Source: JAADHI01 sp964451325 (GTDB lineage Bacteria > Nitrospirota > Nitrospiria > SBBL01 > JAADHI01). From it: a stretch of 64,000 nucleotides of DNA. Of this stretch, positions 1-8,073 are shown piece after piece. The notes under the pieces are model-generated. The model was not told the DNA's origin. It did no database searches and saw nothing but the letters and a program-made list of their open reading frames with translations. The stretch's first letter is position 1, and every line of letters begins with the position of its first letter. The stretch is from the NCBI GenBank assembly GCA_964451325.1, contig CAYVHO010000015.1, positions 1-64,000 on the forward strand, written 5' to 3'. The position numbers and the translations under genes are program-made.

Positions 1-39
1 TGCTGAACCTCTTTGGGTGAGATTGCCAGCCTGACTTTT

Positions 40-936
40 TCAGCAAACCCTAATTGTAGAAATGGGGATGACCAACAAACGGTTTGTATTTTGGGTTAGG
101 TAGAGTGCCGGACGCGCGATTTCAAGCAGGTAGAGCGCAGCGTATGAACAATTTTCATCAAAAAAATAATAGGCCGAATGCATATCCCGCATTTCCCAGA
201 CATGACGCACGATTCGTAAGACTTCCGCTTGTGTGAAGTTTAAATGGTACTCCCAAATATCACGATGTTCGATTGCCGTGTATTCCCGTATTTTTTCATG
301 GTAGGGGCGCGTGTAATAATAGCCGTGGAAGCCGCCAAATATTCCCTTCAAGACGTAAGAAAGCCCTGTTTCTTCTTTGGTGTGTGCGGCATAGTTGAGT
401 GCTGTGGACAAAAGTTCGGCCCCGTGGGCGCCGTCAATACGGAGGAATGTGTGTCCAAACAAAGAGGCCGGACTCCCCATATAGGCGACCGGGAAAATGA
501 GTGTGAGGGACTGCGGGTTTATCTCTGCAAGTGCCTTTTCGAAATCAGAACAGACGACAAGGGGCAGGCGAGATTCGTCTATTTGCAATTGTGTTTTGAT
601 CCAGGCATAACGTGCGACAAAGCGACAGCGTGCGTGTTCTTTTTTATGAACACGTCCTGCAAAAAATCCCTTGAGTGTCGCCTCCATTTCTGCTTGAGGA
701 TGGCTCTTGCCATTTTTTGAGAGAAAAAACTGCGGGTCGTCCACTGTGCTTTTTCGCCTGCCACCCCGCTCAGGCCGATAATGCAAGAGGAGGTTCCAGT
801 AGCGTTGTTCCGAAAGCTTGTTTTTACGCGTTTTTTCAATCAATTGCTCAAGATACATCTCTGTTGCCCCGACAGAAATACCAGGTGCAAGCATGATCAG
901 AAAAACGAAAATTGAAAAGGCGACGTTTGTTCGCAA
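40..936 (-). CDS. DUF4105 (Lnb N-terminal periplasmic domain) protein, 3' end frameshifted and cut by window edge
   Basis: The protein opens with a signal peptide (hydrophobic stretch residues 5-22) and carries DUF4105 features: the segment PASLFGHTFLRID near residue 155 and NCSYAALYLLE near residue 262. The family is periplasmic and usually much longer, with a beta-barrel-like C-terminal half; the role is unknown. A TTG start at 936 is supported by GAGGG five bases upstream. The frame stops at 40-42 just after VIPISTIR. One frame over, the reading stays open to base 1 and gives LLKKSGWQ, which fits the family's helix after this motif. I therefore infer a one-base frameshift at about 45-57, real or a sequencing error, with the gene continuing past the window. 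Confidence 0.7.
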   Translation of the reverse strand: MRTNVAFSIFVFLIMLAPGISVGATEMYLEQLIEKTRKNKLSEQRYWNLLLHYRPERGGRRKSTVDDPQFFLSKNGKSHPQAEMEATLKGFFAGRVHKKEHARCRFVARYAWIKTQLQIDESRLPLVVCSDFEKALAEINPQSLTLIFPVAYMGSPASLFGHTFLRIDGAHGAELLSTALNYAAHTKEETGLSYVLKGIFGGFHGYYYTRPYHEKIREYTAIEHRDIWEYHLNFTQAEVLRIVRHVWEMRDMHSAYYFFDENCSYAALYLLEIARPALYLTQNTNRLLVIPISTIRVC

Positions 937-954
937 ATCCAGCCCTCGACTTGA

Positions 955-998
955 GGCCGACCGACAATGCCATTAAAAACCGGCATTGTCGGTCGGCC
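955..998. repeat. 17-bp perfect inverted repeat between two minus-strand genes
   Basis: Arms GGCCGACCGACAATGCC (955-971) and its exact complement (982-998) enclose a 10-nt A/T-rich loop. It lies between the stop of the PEGA lipoprotein and the start of the DUF4105 gene. No T-run follows on either strand, so it may be a REP-like hairpin or an RNA processing/attenuation structure rather than a standard terminator. Confidence 0.75.
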
Positions 999-1021
999 CG
1001 GGTTATGGGTGTCATCTGCTG

Positions 1022-1705
1022 TTATTGGATGAATGCCTGAATGACTTTGTCTGCAAATACCAGCACATCTTTTGTCTGAGCGGAAATATTTTTGATCCTG
1101 TCTTTTGCCGTTTGATGGTCGGATTCGGGGATTTCAAACATCGTAAACAGGGTTTTCAGATACTCACCCGAACGGGATGATTTTGATCCGGGTCGTTTTG
1201 ATTTTGAAACGCCGGATTGCATGGATGCCCTGCTGAGTTCTGTGATGATACTGCTGTAGTTTCCGACGATGAAGGATTTGGCTTTGCGTTTTTTGATGTC
1301 GGTGGGCGTCTCCGTGACGCCTTCCGGAACCAGGGTGACAAAATAACTGTTGGGTGCATATTCATAGGCTGCACCGCTCGCATAATCTGTGGTGGTGGAA
1401 AGCGGACAGGCCATGCACCAGATGACATTTGAAATGACCCAGCCGTTCATTTTGGTGTCCATCTTCATCATCTGTTTTGCATAGCCGTCTTTTGAAAATT
1501 CAACAATATTATCTGACTTTCTTTTTAAAGGGAGAATGGTGGGTGTTTTTCCTAATGTTTCTCCATTGATACTGATCGTGACGTCGTCCGGTGAAGATTT
1601 AAAGGTCACGGGTTGTGTACTCCCGCTGATGAGGCTTGCGCAGCCACTGTTCAGAAAGAGTAAAACGGCTCCTAAAATAAAAGATCCCAGTCTGCTTTTT
1701 TTCAT
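1022..1705 (-). CDS. lipoprotein with PEGA-like domain
   Basis: The ATG at 1705 is preferred over an upstream in-frame TTG (1729) because GGGAGG sits nine bases before it and a lipoprotein signal follows at once (MKKSRLGSFILG...FLNSGC). The mature protein begins CASLISGSTQPVTFKSSP and has a PEGA-like segment (DDVTISINGETLGKTPTILPL, then FSKDGYAKQ) at about residues 35-80; PEGA domains occur in surface and periplasmic proteins. A short hydrophobic stretch (WVISNVIWCMACPL) follows. The C-terminal part is charged and of unknown role. It is the middle of three consecutive minus-strand envelope genes, separated from the next gene by a perfect hairpin. Confidence 0.75.
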   Translation of the reverse strand: MKKSRLGSFILGAVLLFLNSGCASLISGSTQPVTFKSSPDDVTISINGETLGKTPTILPLKRKSDNIVEFSKDGYAKQMMKMDTKMNGWVISNVIWCMACPLSTTTDYASGAAYEYAPNSYFVTLVPEGVTETPTDIKKRKAKSFIVGNYSSIITELSRASMQSGVSKSKRPGSKSSRSGEYLKTLFTMFEIPESDHQTAKDRIKNISAQTKDVLVFADKVIQAFIQ

Positions 1706-1819
1706 GTGTTTCTTTGCCTCCCTATTCAATAATTTTTGCTTTGAGTGGATCTCCCGTCGTCCGATGTAAGAAGGCGACGGGAGATCCTATTGGACGATCA
1801 TTTGGGTATGTTACGGCTT

Positions 1820-3664
1820 TTATTCCGGGCATTCCCCAAAGAGACACTGGGTATTGACCTCATAATTTCCACCTTCATCGTTATTTACATCTGACAAAAG
1901 CACGTGGTAGTTTCCGGTTTTTGTCAGAGTGGGAGTAGGAACCTCACTGAAGAAGTTGGGCTCAACCACCATGGAACATCGGCCACCACAAGTGCCTATA
2001 TGGAGAAGAATTCCATCGGGATCATAGATTTCCAATTGCGGATCCATAAAATCTGCTACGGCTGAAATTGTGATCCTGATGTTTGTTGCGTCTACGCCAT
2101 CGAAAACAAAGAAATCATGATCTGCCGCATGATTGATGGTTTCTTGTATTGGAAGGTCGTAGAGGATTTTTTCAGGTGTAATCAGTGGAGGGAGTCTCTC
2201 CAACTGAATGGTATATGCTCCACCTTCATCGGTGTTGACATCCGACAAAAGTATGGAATACGTTCCCGTTTTCGTGAGCGAATCTGAAGGAATTTCAGTG
2301 AAAGTTCCCGGCTGAACAACGATTGAACAGCGTCCTCCGCAGGTGCCATTGTGGAGAAGTATACCGTCAGGGTCTCGTAGTTCTAATCGCGGGTCCATAA
2401 AATCTGCCGTTGCCGAAACCACGACTCGAATGACATCTCCAGTCGTTCCCGCAAAATTAAAGGTATCTCCATCCGAGTTTGTATCGATTCTGCAATCTAC
2501 GGTGTGATCCCCGTATTTCATCATCGTGGGTTCACTGCCTTCGATACATGCGACTTCGGGCTCCCCGGCGGGCCTCACACCCGATGTAGTAAAACTTTGA
2601 TTTGCACCGACCGTTGTACCGAAGGCGTTGAATGCGACCGCCCTGAAGTGGTAGGGGGTTTCCGGGCTGAGATTATTCAATGCTGAGGAGGAGATGAGAC
2701 CCTCAAAACCATTGCCCAATGTTTGTAGTGAGGTGATATTCCCGTAGCTCGCATCTGTCCCCCATTCAAAATAAACCTGAGTGGTGACACCTTCTGGATT
2801 GATGTTTGCGAGGAGTGTTGCACTGGATGCGCTGATATCTGTCGCGGTATCTGTAAGCACGGTGGGCGGAATTTCACCCGGAAAACCGATGGGCACATCG
2901 ACACCTGAGTTGCCGATTGTTTGTGTTGCAAAGGCCTGATCATTTCCAAAAACAAGATCTCCGCCGTTACTTGCGACCGCACGGTAATTGTAGCCTGTGG
3001 CAGGTGTCAGCCCGCAGAGCATCTCGGTAAAGGCTGTATCGCTTGTGCTATTTCCTGCGGTTCGGATTGCGGTTTGGCTCCCGTAGTTTGAGTCCAGACC
3101 CCATTCAAACCAGGCGACCACTTCAAACCCGTTTGCATTTATTGTGTTGTTTAAATCGACACAGGTCGTCCCAATATTTGTTGCGGCATCCGTTGTGAGC
3201 GTCGGTGCGATGCTACCGACGAACCCTAAATTGACTGGAACGGGTGGATTTTCTCCCGGTGTCAGTGTGACGCCGGATGTTGTGCCTGCATACAGCGTCG
3301 CACTGCTACAGTCACTTGCAGCAAAGGCCTGTCCTTCAAACAAGCTATTTGGCCCGGCGCTTAATGAAATGTTTTCAAAGGTGATGGTTTGGCCGGGTGT
3401 GACACTTCGGCATTCGCTGAACAGGTTTTCTGCATTTCGGCTGATATCAAGTTTGACTGAATTGACCTCAGCCGGAATTGTTGCAATGGCTTTTGATTGT
3501 GTGCCTGCTTCAAGTGCTGCGGCTCCTCCCATTTGAACCGTCACCTTTGAAAGTTGTGTTTCCGTGGTATTTTGACCTGCGGATGGATTGCCCTTTCCGC
3601 ACCCAGAAACAATCCCCATCACTGCGACCCAAAAAATAAAAAATATGTTTCTAAAGCGATTCAT
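1820..3664 (-). CDS. lipoprotein with two FN3-like and two PPC-like domains
   Basis: The signal peptide ends in the lipobox GIVSGC (Cys about residue 22), followed by GKGNPSAGQNTTETQ. Two fibronectin-III-like modules occupy roughly residues 155-245 and 265-365; each has an FEWG.D..YG strand and a Y.(F)RAVA.N strand. Two beta-sandwich modules resembling the bacterial pre-peptidase C-terminal (PPC) domain follow at about 385-490 and 505-605. They share ADFMDP.LE, DPDGILLH, GTCGGRCS and LSDVN.DEGG. No catalytic domain is visible, so an adhesive or binding role at the envelope is an inference. GGGGGA just before the ATG supports the start. Confidence 0.75.
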   Translation of the reverse strand: MNRFRNIFFIFWVAVMGIVSGCGKGNPSAGQNTTETQLSKVTVQMGGAAALEAGTQSKAIATIPAEVNSVKLDISRNAENLFSECRSVTPGQTITFENISLSAGPNSLFEGQAFAASDCSSATLYAGTTSGVTLTPGENPPVPVNLGFVGSIAPTLTTDAATNIGTTCVDLNNTINANGFEVVAWFEWGLDSNYGSQTAIRTAGNSTSDTAFTEMLCGLTPATGYNYRAVASNGGDLVFGNDQAFATQTIGNSGVDVPIGFPGEIPPTVLTDTATDISASSATLLANINPEGVTTQVYFEWGTDASYGNITSLQTLGNGFEGLISSSALNNLSPETPYHFRAVAFNAFGTTVGANQSFTTSGVRPAGEPEVACIEGSEPTMMKYGDHTVDCRIDTNSDGDTFNFAGTTGDVIRVVVSATADFMDPRLELRDPDGILLHNGTCGGRCSIVVQPGTFTEIPSDSLTKTGTYSILLSDVNTDEGGAYTIQLERLPPLITPEKILYDLPIQETINHAADHDFFVFDGVDATNIRITISAVADFMDPQLEIYDPDGILLHIGTCGGRCSMVVEPNFFSEVPTPTLTKTGNYHVLLSDVNNDEGGNYEVNTQCLFGECPE

Positions 3665-3854
3665 CTCTTCCCCCTTTTTTTGTTTTGAACATTGTTAAGT
3701 CTGTTTTTGTATTTGTTTGCCCTCATGTTTATGAGATAAGGCCATCTGGTGCTTGATGCGGTTTTGTGCTGGATCTTTCTTTGCTCATAAATTTTATATA
3801 GCAAGGCAGGTGCCAGGTGGGTCTATTGTTTTTTCGGGGGAAGAATTGGTTCTA

Positions 3855-3960
3855 AGGTGTTGATTTTAATGTGTAAAATTGTTCGTGTGCTCTGTTTGAT
3901 ATTGTGTCTGAAGTTAATTCCTAAAACGGTGCACATGGTTTACCATGCATGGTTTTCTGC
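3855..3960. repeat. dispersed intergenic element, copy A, with dyad CATGGTTTACCATGC
   Basis: The 334-bp gap 3665-3998 holds no gene. Its right part matches 16311-16412: both have AAG(T)GTTGATTTTAATGTG at the left and a CATGGTTTNCCATGC dyad (here 3934-3948) at the right. The middle (GTTCGTGTG...CCTAAAAC) also matches 49011-49073. This looks like a degenerate short mobile or regulatory repeat family rather than a promoter unique to one gene. Confidence 0.55.
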
Positions 3961-3998
3961 TGAATACTGGGGCGATTCTGTTTTGTGAGGTCGGGTCT

Positions 3999-4682
3999 TT
4001 AAGGGTGGATCGGCAGATAAAGCGGGATGTTTATTTGTTGTCCTGTTTTTTGTGTGCTTTTGCTGTGAAGCGTGTATTTTCCCGGAATGTCCAGTCTGTT
4101 TTTTTCGTTGTGCCACAGCATTGTTTTGCTTGTGAATACCTCGTCCGTCATGAAATTTTTAAGACGAGCCGTATTGATTTTGAGTGTTTTCTTTTTTAAA
4201 TCCAGGATGGCTTTTCCGTCTGAGAGGTGATAAGAAAGTATTTTATTTTGGTATATTTTTATATCAAGACCTTGGATGACTCCTCTTGTGACATAGCCCA
4301 TGCCTTTTAATTTGATCCCGTCTTTTTTTGTAGGCAGAATTTCTAAAAAGGGGAGCAGCTCAGGTCCTCGTTTTTTAAGAGGATCGAGATAAAGTGAAAT
4401 TCGGAGCTTCTTGATAAGGGCTTCATTGACCGATTTAACCCTGAAAATAAAAAACTTTCTGGGAGAAATTCTGAATTGATCGGCTTCTATTTTAGAAACC
4501 AAATTCCCCTCGTGATAAATCGCATGGCTAAAGCCTTCGATTATGATGGGGGATGTTGATGTTTGATGAGGTTTCGGAAGCATGTGAGGACGTTTTGTTT
4601 GATTGAAGCCCCAGATAAAAAATCCGACGAAGAGGCAACAACTGAGTATCAAGCCTTTTTTTATAAGGGTGCTGTAGGTCAT
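3999..4682 (-). CDS. lptC: LptC-like LPS export periplasmic protein
   Basis: A short cytoplasmic N-terminus and one membrane segment (residues 10-26, LILSCCLFVGFFIWGF) precede a periplasmic beta-jellyroll-like domain. The pattern IIIEGFSHAIYHEGNLVSKIEADQ resembles the start of LptC, and the end has the alternating strands FTSKTMLW...LDIPGKYTL typical of LptC. LptC is a bitopic inner-membrane protein passing LPS from LptBFG to LptA. At 227 residues it is slightly longer than the E. coli protein. No lptA, lptB or kdsC homologue neighbours it here, which is unusual. It follows the lipoprotein gene 4740-6365 after 57 bases on the same strand. Confidence 0.55.
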   Translation of the reverse strand: MTYSTLIKKGLILSCCLFVGFFIWGFNQTKRPHMLPKPHQTSTSPIIIEGFSHAIYHEGNLVSKIEADQFRISPRKFFIFRVKSVNEALIKKLRISLYLDPLKKRGPELLPFLEILPTKKDGIKLKGMGYVTRGVIQGLDIKIYQNKILSYHLSDGKAILDLKKKTLKINTARLKNFMTDEVFTSKTMLWHNEKNRLDIPGKYTLHSKSTQKTGQQINIPLYLPIHP

Positions 4683-4739
4683 CTTATTCTATCCGGGGAG
4701 GCGGTTTTGTGCCCCCCCGGTTTCCATCTGTTTTTGTGA

Positions 4740-6365
4740 TCAGGAGGGCGTAGGAGGGCTACCGCCGGGATTCAGATCATCAATGATGTCAGGAATGCCA
4801 TTCTTCGGGGCCACATCCTTATTGATATCGGCACCGCTGATAATGCTGCCTGCGACACTTCCGTCGTCATTAAAGAGGCTCGGAATATTGCCCGAAAAGG
4901 AGGGGAGAAGGCTGTTGAAATCCACCATCCCTAAAAAAAACGGTTGAAGCGTGAAGGTCACGTCATCCGTGGGGTCAAAAGGATTTTGATGATCCACGCA
5001 GCTTGTTGTGTCGTTTAAACATCTCAAGAAATCGTTCAGAATCACCTGCCCGGTATCAATTTCCATAGCAAGCGACGCCGGAGTATCCCCCGGATCACCT
5101 AAAAAATTCACGAGATCGTCCGTTTGATCGTCCCCTTCGTTTTGAATTGAAGTGATGGCCATGAGTGTGTCGTTCACCCCGCCGATCAATAAAACCTTCA
5201 CTTCAGCCAGCTTTGAGGCGTCTTGCAGGGCGAGCATTGTCGCATTTCGCGCGAGGATATTTTCAATGGTGTCTGGCGCGGAAGCGATTTCTGCATCGAT
5301 ATCAATGTTCAGATCATAGGCGTCTTGTATCAGGATGAGGGCAAGTGCGCCCTTCATGCCTGCGCGTAAAACAAGGACGTCGCTGTGGTCAATTTCAATA
5401 TTCTCGTTTTTAAAAACGGTCTTAAAATTAAAAGATGTCGAAATCGCATCCAGATTTGAGATAGCACCCGAAACTTCCTTGCCGACGAGATTGGCGAGAA
5501 GGTGTTGATAGTCCGCGCCGGTTGGGGAATTGGTCGGCAGCGGTTCCCCGTCATCAGGACACATCCCTTCCTGTGCATCACCATTTGCACGGCGGGCGGC
5601 TGAGGTATCGCAGCCAAGTTTATCGAGATAGTCTCCCACATGGCTGAGATCATCGGTGTTGCCATCGGACAGGGTGTCGAGAGGCAAAGTGGCCACACGG
5701 ATAAGGGCATAAAAAAACCGCGCGGTGTCTGCATCATTTGAAGTATCGCTTTCGGCCAGCTCGGCCGCTTTCTTGAAATAGGTTCTTGCTCCCTGAAACC
5801 ATTCGTTTTTGAAAGCAGACAATCCTTTTTGCAGCAATTGCGCCAGGGTGAGTCCTTCGGTATCGGGATTAAACAAGCGATCCGGAATGGCTTCATTTGC
5901 TGCGACTGAAACAATGCCGGAGATATCTACAGGATTGTTTTCTGGAACCGCGCGTCCAATTTGACCCGCGACTTCTGTATTGACAAAACCCAGGCTGATT
6001 TCCGTTTCGCTGCCAGGATTGAAGACATTTGTATCGGGTGTGCCGTCGCCATCCGCATCAAAATACATGGGATAAACGCCGTCTCCGGTGATAAGAAAAA
6101 CCCTTACATTTTCTCCGATGGGGATGCTCTCTAAGACAAAGTCAAAATTTCCCTGCGCGTTTTCTGCTGTCCCGTCTGTGTCCGTTGAATCGACAATATC
6201 GCCCGCATCATTGACCGCAATGATGGTCGTGCCGCTGACACTGCCTGATATTTTAGTGGTCGCTGTTGGTGGTGCTGGGTTTCCTCCGCCACCACCACCG
6301 CTACAGCCGTTTACAATGAATGCGAATAATACAATGCCCAATCCTAATTTTTTTAAATGGTTCAT
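4740..6365 (-). CDS. polyglycine-tethered lipoprotein with TPR-like segment
   Basis: The signal peptide ends in VNGC, followed immediately by a run of glycines (C-S-G6) and a Pro/Thr linker, a layout shared with three other lipoproteins in this window. AAGGAG six bases before the ATG supports the start. Residues about 38-110 form a carboxypeptidase-regulatory-like beta module (ISGSVSGTTIIAVNDAGDIV). An Asp-rich DADGDGTPDTN loop suggests a calcium site, and a helical stretch around 190-230 (GLSAFKNEWFQGARTYFKKAAEL) resembles a tetratricopeptide pair. The remaining helical part (AMKGALALILIQDAYDL...) is unassigned. A second Asp-rich loop (SGADINKDVAPKNGIPDIIDD) closes the protein. Confidence 0.65.
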   Translation of the reverse strand: MNHLKKLGLGIVLFAFIVNGCSGGGGGGNPAPPTATTKISGSVSGTTIIAVNDAGDIVDSTDTDGTAENAQGNFDFVLESIPIGENVRVFLITGDGVYPMYFDADGDGTPDTNVFNPGSETEISLGFVNTEVAGQIGRAVPENNPVDISGIVSVAANEAIPDRLFNPDTEGLTLAQLLQKGLSAFKNEWFQGARTYFKKAAELAESDTSNDADTARFFYALIRVATLPLDTLSDGNTDDLSHVGDYLDKLGCDTSAARRANGDAQEGMCPDDGEPLPTNSPTGADYQHLLANLVGKEVSGAISNLDAISTSFNFKTVFKNENIEIDHSDVLVLRAGMKGALALILIQDAYDLNIDIDAEIASAPDTIENILARNATMLALQDASKLAEVKVLLIGGVNDTLMAITSIQNEGDDQTDDLVNFLGDPGDTPASLAMEIDTGQVILNDFLRCLNDTTSCVDHQNPFDPTDDVTFTLQPFFLGMVDFNSLLPSFSGNIPSLFNDDGSVAGSIISGADINKDVAPKNGIPDIIDDLNPGGSPPTPS

Positions 6366-6390
6366 TTATTTCTCCTTGTTTGGTGATTGT

Positions 6391-6531
6391 TTATTGTCTC
6401 AAATACCGCCACGCAGGGAGAGAGTCACCCGCCTGTAGGTTAAAATGGTCTTCCATAATTTGTCGTTATTTGAAAATTGAAGTCGTCCTGATTCGTTAAA
6501 ATTTGCTAATGGTGTATTCCCTCACTCAGGG
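6391..6531 (-). pseudogene. decayed 3' end of a paralogue of lipoprotein 10423-10905
   Basis: Minus-strand translation gives PLANFNESGRLQFSNNDK in one frame and, after a one-base shift at about 6465, MEDHFNLQAGDSLPAWRYLRQ followed by TAA. The intact gene ends PLANFNETGRLEFADNN-TIMEDHFDVQAGDTLLAWRYLRQ. No signal peptide or start remains. This is a frameshifted, 5'-deleted copy of the neighbouring lipoprotein gene. Confidence 0.85.
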
Positions 6532-6544
6532 GTTTGCCTCTACG

Positions 6545-6660
6545 AACCTCATGACGTAAATGTAGAGACGAATCTGTGTGTTCGTCCTGATTTTTTTATA
6601 TGGCTTCAAAGGGTTTATTTCGTTGGCATGGGGTAGACATGTCGGTCTGCCCCTATGCTT
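6545..6660. repeat. repeat copy with imperfect hairpin, matching 11060-11153
   Basis: The sequence from GTAGAGACGAATCTGTGTG to the hairpin GCATGGGGTAGAC...GGTCTGCCCCTATGC (6626-6658) parallels the stretch beside the intact paralogue (GTAGATCTGAGTTCTCTGTG ... hairpin 11116-11153). Together with the pseudogene at 6391-6531 it shows that a whole segment was duplicated and then lost its middle. Confidence 0.5.
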
Positions 6661-6671
6661 CCTTTCATTTC

Positions 6672-6700
6672 TTGACTCAATATTTGTGTGCGTGTAGAGT
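6672..6700 (+). promoter_or_regulatory. sigma70-like promoter before broken hicBA
   Basis: TTGACT (6672-6677), a 17-base spacer and TAGAGT (6695-6700) lie 40 bases before the hicB start, with AGGAG at 6730-6734. Confidence 0.4.
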
Positions 6701-6739
6701 TTCATTGAGATAAATGCCTTAATCTAAGCAGGAGACCCT

Positions 6740-6936
6740 ATGAAATTGCATGTTAAAATCGAGCAGGATGAGGCAATTATGTCGCGGAAGTCCCTGCATT
6801 GCCCGGCTGTTTTTCGCAAGGTAAAACGCATGAAGAAGCGATTGACAATATCAAGGAGGCGATAGAAAGCTGGTTGGAAATCATGGAGGCAAAACAAGCC
6901 ATTGATCCCGCCCATCTGACTGAAGTTGCGGTGTAG
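6740..6936 (+). pseudogene. hicB: HicB antitoxin, frameshifted
   Basis: ATG at 6740 follows AGGAG and reads MKLHVKIEQDE. The frame then slips: reading one base over from about 6771 gives GNYVAEVPALPGCFSQGKTH and then EEAIDNIKEAIESW..LTEVAV, ending in TAG 6934-6936. This is a complete HicB pattern (HicB partial RNase-H-like antitoxin fold) with one base missing in the codon after DE. The upstream ATG frame meets a stop within 40 codons. The module is therefore inactive as written, or one base was missed in sequencing. Confidence 0.85.
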
Positions 6937-7153
6937 TGGATAAAAAAGTGAAATCCATTTCTGTCGCTGAAGCGGTTCGTAAGTTCCAGCGCGCTGGCTG
7001 GAACGCCGCGCGACAAAAAGGGTCGCACATAATGATGACAAAACCCAGCGATCAGTGGACATTATCCATCCCTCAACACCGTGAACTTGGCCCCGGCCTG
7101 CTCAATTGATCCGGCAGGTAGGGTTTACGATTGAAGCCTTCAGCAAGCTTTGA
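6936..7153 (+). pseudogene. hicA: HicA toxin, frameshifted near C-terminus
   Basis: GTG at 6936 overlaps the hicB stop by one base. The reading VDKKVKSISVAEAVRKFQRA, then GWNAARQKGSHIMMTKP and LSIPQHRELGPGLLN is a HicA mRNA-interferase fold with the conserved G-S-H. TGA at 7107-7109 ends it early. The normal C-terminus QLIRQVGFTIEAFSKL continues in another frame (7103-7153). Both members of this pair thus carry frame lesions, which argues for real decay rather than a single sequencing slip. Confidence 0.8.
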
Positions 7154-7167
7154 ATTTGCTATTTTCG

Positions 7168-7238
7168 TTGGTTCCCGTATTTTCACAAGCCTTATAATCC
7201 AACATAAAAGCTTAGACCTAAGCCTTCTGTTTTTCGTG
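7168..7238 (-). pseudogene. relic of an outer-membrane-protein segment, copy 1
   Basis: The minus strand encodes LDYKACENTGTNEN next to the end of broken hicA. The same segment recurs at 8840-8900 (LDCRACENTGDNKN) and 11022-11080 (LDYMACENTRTNKK). In the 8.8-kb copy it leads in frame into an OMP C-terminus, so this is probably coding debris of the same family. Confidence 0.5.
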
Positions 7239-7286
7239 TTGCTTCATTAATGTTTCTCATTGTGTTGTGATTGATCGCATCAAAAA

Positions 7287-8072
7287 TCACTGCACGACGG
7301 GGATATGACTCAAGAAGTCAATGTTGTCCAATACGGAGTAGTCGTATTGATAGAGCCCGTTTTTTCCGATGACGTGTGCGCGTTTCTCGTACAAAACAAT
7401 GTCTTCCGATAATTTTCCGGGAAACCTTTCTATTTCAATCAGATTAAAGGGATTTTCAGCGTTAAACACCTTCAATCCTGAAGTGCCATCTGCAATAAAT
7501 AAAGTGGTGCCATCAATTGCGAGACCATTCGGATTGTCGAATGAATAGGATTTGATCAAGGTCGGTGATGACAAGTCTGAGACATCCAGAATATCGAGTC
7601 GATTGTCGCCTCTTCGACAGCCCCTTCCGGTGCGCAGCGTGACATAAGCGATGTCGCCATTGACCACAACCGGATCACATTGCCAGGCGTGTTGGTAGTT
7701 TGAAATCAGTCTCGGGTCATCTGGGATACTGATGTCCACGATCTGCACCCCGTTTCGCCCGCCCACAAATAGGGCCGTCCCATGGGGATAGAGTGTTTCG
7801 ATGTTGGGTGCGAGTAGGGTGGCGTTGATATAAGTGGGCTGAAGATGGTCCACAATCGATACGGTTTTCAGTGTTTCACCTGCCAGCAGATAAAGATAAT
7901 CATCCACGATTGTGATTCTTGCGAGAGAGCCATTGGCCCCTATGGATTTATCCGAGGGCGATGAAGGCGCAGCCGCGCCCCCTCCTCCTCCGCCACCACT
8001 GCCGCAGGCACTGATCAAAAGGGCTAATGTAAATACAAGGAGATTTCGAGTGATTTTTTGGATGCGATTCAT
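7287..8072 (-). CDS. polyglycine-tethered LVIVD-repeat (beta-propeller) lipoprotein
   Basis: ATG at 8072 is chosen because GAGGAG lies eight bases upstream and MNRIQKITRNLLVFTLALLISAC is a full lipoprotein signal; the longer frame upstream merely overlaps the preceding gene. After the lipid Cys comes G-S-G7 and a Ser/Pro linker. The body has repeats of about 45 residues of the LVIVD type: VDDYLYLLAGETLKTVSIVD, GTALFVGGRNGVQIVDIS, GDIAYVTLRTG...LDILDVS, GTTLFIADGTSGLKVFNAENP. Such repeats form seven-bladed propellers, here with too few blades for a full ring unless it pairs with the product of the preceding gene. That gene's stop lies one base before this start. Confidence 0.75.
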   Translation of the reverse strand: MNRIQKITRNLLVFTLALLISACGSGGGGGGGAAAPSSPSDKSIGANGSLARITIVDDYLYLLAGETLKTVSIVDHLQPTYINATLLAPNIETLYPHGTALFVGGRNGVQIVDISIPDDPRLISNYQHAWQCDPVVVNGDIAYVTLRTGRGCRRGDNRLDILDVSDLSSPTLIKSYSFDNPNGLAIDGTTLFIADGTSGLKVFNAENPFNLIEIERFPGKLSEDIVLYEKRAHVIGKNGLYQYDYSVLDNIDFLSHIPVVQ

Positions 8073-8073
8073 T

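Noticed and set aside
2677..2982. Overlapping minus-strand frame inside the FN3/PPC lipoprotein
   Set aside because: Same strand, other frame; low-quality composition and no ribosome site.
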